From Maribacter zhoushanensis (lineage in GTDB: Bacteria; Bacteroidota; Bacteroidia; Flavobacteriales; Flavobacteriaceae): a DNA stretch of 64,000 nucleotides. Shown here piece after piece: positions 61,492-64,000 of the stretch (position 1 is its first letter; the number at the start of each line of letters is the position of its first letter). The DNA lies in NCBI RefSeq assembly GCF_029350975.1, contig NZ_JARKMR010000002.1, forward strand, positions 434,001-498,000, written 5' to 3'. A program made the position numbers and the translations under genes. The notes beneath the pieces were generated by a model. The model did not search any database. It was not told the origin of the DNA and saw nothing but the letters and a program-made list of their open reading frames with translations.

Positions 61492-63003
61492 CTAATGTAG
61501 CTTATTTTCTAAAATTAAAAGGTCGGTATAACTTTCCTTCCATGCTTCGTTTAGATATTCTGGGACAGGAGTAAATGAATAATTCAAGGCGCTTAATACC
61601 AAATCTTCGTCACCATCATTATCAATATCTGCAGAATCCATTAAAAACCACCTACCCATTTTAGTATCTGCAAAATGTTCTGAAGTAAACCTATAATCGG
61701 CACTATTTTCATTCTTTAAATACACAATGTTATAATCCGGGTGCTTTTCATAATCAGGAAAAGTAGCCAATAAAGCAAAGTCTACATCACCATCTTTATC
61801 AAAATCGTTAGCAATCACTCTGGTTGCACCGTTTAAAGGGTAGAAATAGGTTTCTTTAAAGTTGTTACTACCATCATTTATATGAATACGCATGCCATGG
61901 TAAGGCTTATGTATAATAGATTTATCGGCATTATCGCCATTTACCGTAATGATATCATCATAACCATCTCCATTATAATCTACCAGTTCAAACCAACTAG
62001 AACCATATACAGGATTAAAACGTAAAACTTTGTCTATATCAAAATTCAAGTTCTCTTTTTGATATAATATATAGATAGCCTCATCACCTTGTGCTGCCAT
62101 AACTATTAAATCTTTTTTTCCGTCACGGTCCATATCTTTTGCTATTACGCGTATAGACCCTGGTAAATTTAATAGCGTTTTATTTTTATAGAATCCGTAA
62201 GTATCCTTTTCAAGTAGTGTTAATTTACCTTTCAGGTTACCAAACTCACTAATGATTATCTCTTCGTTTCCATTATTGTTTAAATCAATATATAGTGTAT
62301 GTACTGGTCTGTGTAGTGAATCTTGTAAAACAGCGGTAGCACTGCCGCTTCTCAAAACTGTTTTGCCTCTTGGTATTTCATTTGGGTCCATAACGCCCAT
62401 ATTGGTAATGAACATGCTATCGCCCACAATACGTGCATCTGTTATAGCCTGATTAAAATTACCCAGTACTATATTTTCTTTTGTATTTAAATTATAAGCG
62501 GATAGTGCTCCTCTCCTATTACCAGTTAGTATTTGATGATTTACGGTATCTATCTTTAAAAAAGTATATAGATTACCCTTAACACTATCTAGAGTGACTG
62601 GCTTGGTTTTAAATTGAGACAACTCAGAATTTTTAATTTTCAACGGATTATTGACAACACTATCAGGTGCCATTTTCACGATATAATCTGCGAGAAGCTT
62701 CCAGTCTTCTTCCTTAATTATTGGTCTAGATGGATAAATACCTGTTTTTATAATAGCAATCTGCTCATCAAAAGAATGTTTGTAATACGGATGATGTTCT
62801 GGTGTAATGATACCTAACCGTGCACCCATTTCTGGCAGCACATTGTCTTTCCAAATATGTTTTGGTAAATCATTGATGCTTGGTGCCATATGGCAACTGG
62901 CACAATAAGTCTCATACAACACTACTTCTTTCTGGCTTTTCTTTGTATTACATGATAGAAAAGAGCATAATAGGATAAAAAATATAACAGGTTTAAAATC
63001 CAT
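61492..63003 (-). CDS. Lipoprotein with cytochrome c motif and FG-GAP repeats
   Basis: 503 residues. The signal ends in SFLSC (Cys18). A mono-haem site follows (C34-A-S-C37-H38, in ETYCASCHMAP), and the axial Met may be in PEMGARL. The rest is an FG-GAP/VCBS seven-bladed propeller with calcium loops DMDRDGKKD, DYNGDGYDD, DFDKDGDVD and DIDNDGDED. It resembles propeller proteins of carbohydrate or redox systems; no partner is visible. It is the first gene of a four-gene envelope operon with peptidoglycan enzymes. Confidence 0.85.
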   Translation of the reverse strand: MDFKPVIFFILLCSFLSCNTKKSQKEVVLYETYCASCHMAPSINDLPKHIWKDNVLPEMGARLGIITPEHHPYYKHSFDEQIAIIKTGIYPSRPIIKEEDWKLLADYIVKMAPDSVVNNPLKIKNSELSQFKTKPVTLDSVKGNLYTFLKIDTVNHQILTGNRRGALSAYNLNTKENIVLGNFNQAITDARIVGDSMFITNMGVMDPNEIPRGKTVLRSGSATAVLQDSLHRPVHTLYIDLNNNGNEEIIISEFGNLKGKLTLLEKDTYGFYKNKTLLNLPGSIRVIAKDMDRDGKKDLIVMAAQGDEAIYILYQKENLNFDIDKVLRFNPVYGSSWFELVDYNGDGYDDIITVNGDNADKSIIHKPYHGMRIHINDGSNNFKETYFYPLNGATRVIANDFDKDGDVDFALLATFPDYEKHPDYNIVYLKNENSADYRFTSEHFADTKMGRWFLMDSADIDNDGDEDLVLSALNYSFTPVPEYLNEAWKESYTDLLILENKLH

Positions 63004-63095
63004 TAGAAATTGATGGTTTTATTGAATTTAGAATTGAATAATGGAAGATACCTATACCTAAATAATCTAGCAAGATATAAATGCTTGCTTTTCTT

Positions 63096-63103
63096 TAAAT
63101 TTG
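63096..63103 (+). promoter_or_regulatory. Minus-7 box TAAATTTG of the DUF2452 gene
   Basis: Perfect TAnnTTTG match only 7 bases before the ATG, so a leaderless transcript would result. An inverted repeat GCAAG/CTTGC (63070-63088) precedes it. Confidence 0.35.
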
Positions 63104-63110
63104 TAGGGCT

Positions 63111-63515
63111 ATGAAAAAAGAAAAGAAACCAGATAATGTTGTTTTCAACGAAGACACCCAAGAGTATCACGGAAAACTATCACCTTTTGCAACGGGAGTA
63201 TCTGCTCCAAAAATAACGCCGCCAGACGTTACTTCTTGGAAAAACACTCATATTGTAAGTGCCAATAATCAGTTTAAGGCAGAATATGAAGCCTTACAGG
63301 AATCGTATAAAAAACTGATGGACAATTTTGAATATAATAACTTAGTCTACAGTGCAAAGTTTAGTTTTGAACCCATTGTAGGTAAAGAATATCATTTGTA
63401 CAAAGCTAAAGATGAAAGCACATTCTTATCCTTGATTTTACCGGAAGAATGTAATTTTAATTATTTAGGCAGCTTTAAGTTAGGTCCAGATAAAACATGG
63501 GAAAAGGTCGCGTAA
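63111..63515 (+). CDS. DUF2452 domain-containing protein
   Basis: 134 residues, cytoplasmic. The pattern PDNVVFNEDTQEYHGKLSPFATGVSAP, then a helix with ANNQFKAEYEALQESYKKLMDN, then NNLVYSAKFSFEPIVGKEYHLYK is characteristic of DUF2452. The function is unknown. It is transcribed towards the partial serine-hydrolase gene, 64 bases away. Confidence 0.85.
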   Translation: MKKEKKPDNVVFNEDTQEYHGKLSPFATGVSAPKITPPDVTSWKNTHIVSANNQFKAEYEALQESYKKLMDNFEYNNLVYSAKFSFEPIVGKEYHLYKAKDESTFLSLILPEECNFNYLGSFKLGPDKTWEKVA

Positions 63516-63579
63516 AAGAATGACTAAAGTTAGGAATTGGCAACAATCTCTTAATTAATTTTAAACGAATAAATCACGA

Positions 63580-64000
63580 ATGAAAAAGCTTAAATGGATT
63601 CTGGGTATTGCCTTAATTTGCCTAATAGCCGCAGCATATTTTAATTATCCAAAACTAAATTTAATTTCTGGCTATGCATCTAAAAACATGGCTTCAAGTG
63701 TTTTTATAGCAGATAGAGACCCTGCGGATATTACATTGAACGATAATAATATGCCGCTGATCAAATTGGCAGATTGTGATGTATTAGAAGCTGAGAAATC
63801 TGCTACAGCCAAGGTATACGGACTTATGCCAAGAACAGCCGTATATAAAGAGGGACTTGGGGCAGTGCTAACCAACAAAGAGTTTTCTAAGCATAATTTT
63901 GATATTGTACCTAACAGGTTTATTGCAAAAGATACATTGCCTTTCCCCTACGGTAATAACGGAGTAATGGATACTGTTTTAGACAATGTAGCTTACGATA
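63580..64000 (+). CDS. Serine hydrolase (class C beta-lactamase family), N-terminal fragment
   Basis: About 140 codons are visible before the window ends. A single N-terminal membrane helix (about 6-20) is followed by NYPKLNLISGYASKNMASSVFIADRDPADI and VYGLMPRTAVYKEGLGAVL. I recognise this N-terminus as that of flavobacterial serine hydrolases annotated as beta-lactamase family; the SxxK active site would lie beyond the window. The assignment rests on the N-terminal region only. Confidence 0.7.
   Translation, partial: MKKLKWILGIALICLIAAAYFNYPKLNLISGYASKNMASSVFIADRDPADITLNDNNMPLIKLADCDVLEAEKSATAKVYGLMPRTAVYKEGLGAVLTNKEFSKHNFDIVPNRFIAKDTLPFPYGNNGVMDTVLDNVAYD

Overview
The window looks like chromosome of a marine or environmental member of the Flavobacteriaceae (Bacteroidota). 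The evidence is low GC content, several lipoproteins whose lipidated Cys is followed by Ser/Asp residues, a SusC/RagA-style TonB receptor with an N-terminal carboxypeptidase-like domain, many LytS/LytTR regulators, few Shine-Dalgarno sequences, repeated TAnnTTTG minus-7 boxes, and families largely confined to this group (DUF6090, DUF4494, DUF2452, YHYH). No rRNA, tRNA, CRISPR array, transposase or phage gene was seen. Both ends cut genes: a lipoprotein at the left and a serine-hydrolase-like gene at the right.

Layout. 1-4.6 kb: cell-surface lipoproteins (YHYH, CotH kinase, EF-hand) on the minus strand, facing a LytS/LytTR two-component pair (4.7-6.5 kb). 6.6-7.8 kb: DUF4494 and a GreB-like factor. 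7.9-14.3 kb: a six-gene minus-strand operon for a tripartite MacAB-TolC-type exporter with its own LytS/LytTR pair. 14.4-21.2 kb: a BNR/sortilin-type secreted protein and a three-gene MORN/DUF2490 envelope operon. 21.3-24.7 kb: a zinc-ribbon SDR, a DbpA-like RNA helicase and a J-domain/KTSC protein. 24.9-33.8 kb: a five-gene operon (YbjN-like, PspA/IM30, OB/NfeD-like membrane protein, flotillin, 1629-residue AAA+ ATPase) resembling membrane-stress systems, with a divergent XRE regulator whose promoter carries two related operator-like repeats. 34.8-49.3 kb: mostly metabolic and stress genes (cold-shock proteins, D-amino-acid aminotransferase, sugar dehydrogenase, old yellow enzyme, TonB receptor, AraC regulator with an AhpD-like gene, helicase, RluE, EamA transporter).

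The most unusual locus is at 49.8-50.7 kb: five tandem, near-identical units of 175-177 bp, each encoding an intact 37-residue basic peptide. The differences between copies are mainly synonymous, so the peptide itself appears to be under selection. I do not recognise the family. A conserved spacer separates the copies, and a region rich in inverted repeats follows the last one.

51.7-64 kb: a GntR regulator with a palindromic operator, an ECF sigma factor with a membrane partner, an xdhC-mocA-amidohydrolase operon, a VWA lipoprotein, an OmpA-like lipoprotein, and a minus-strand operon for a cytochrome c/FG-GAP lipoprotein, a 3D-domain protein, an Amidase_2 and an M14 carboxypeptidase. Many reading frames have an alternative upstream start; I moved starts to the ATG at the signal peptide or domain boundary where this was clearly better, and kept TTG starts only where the domain requires them.
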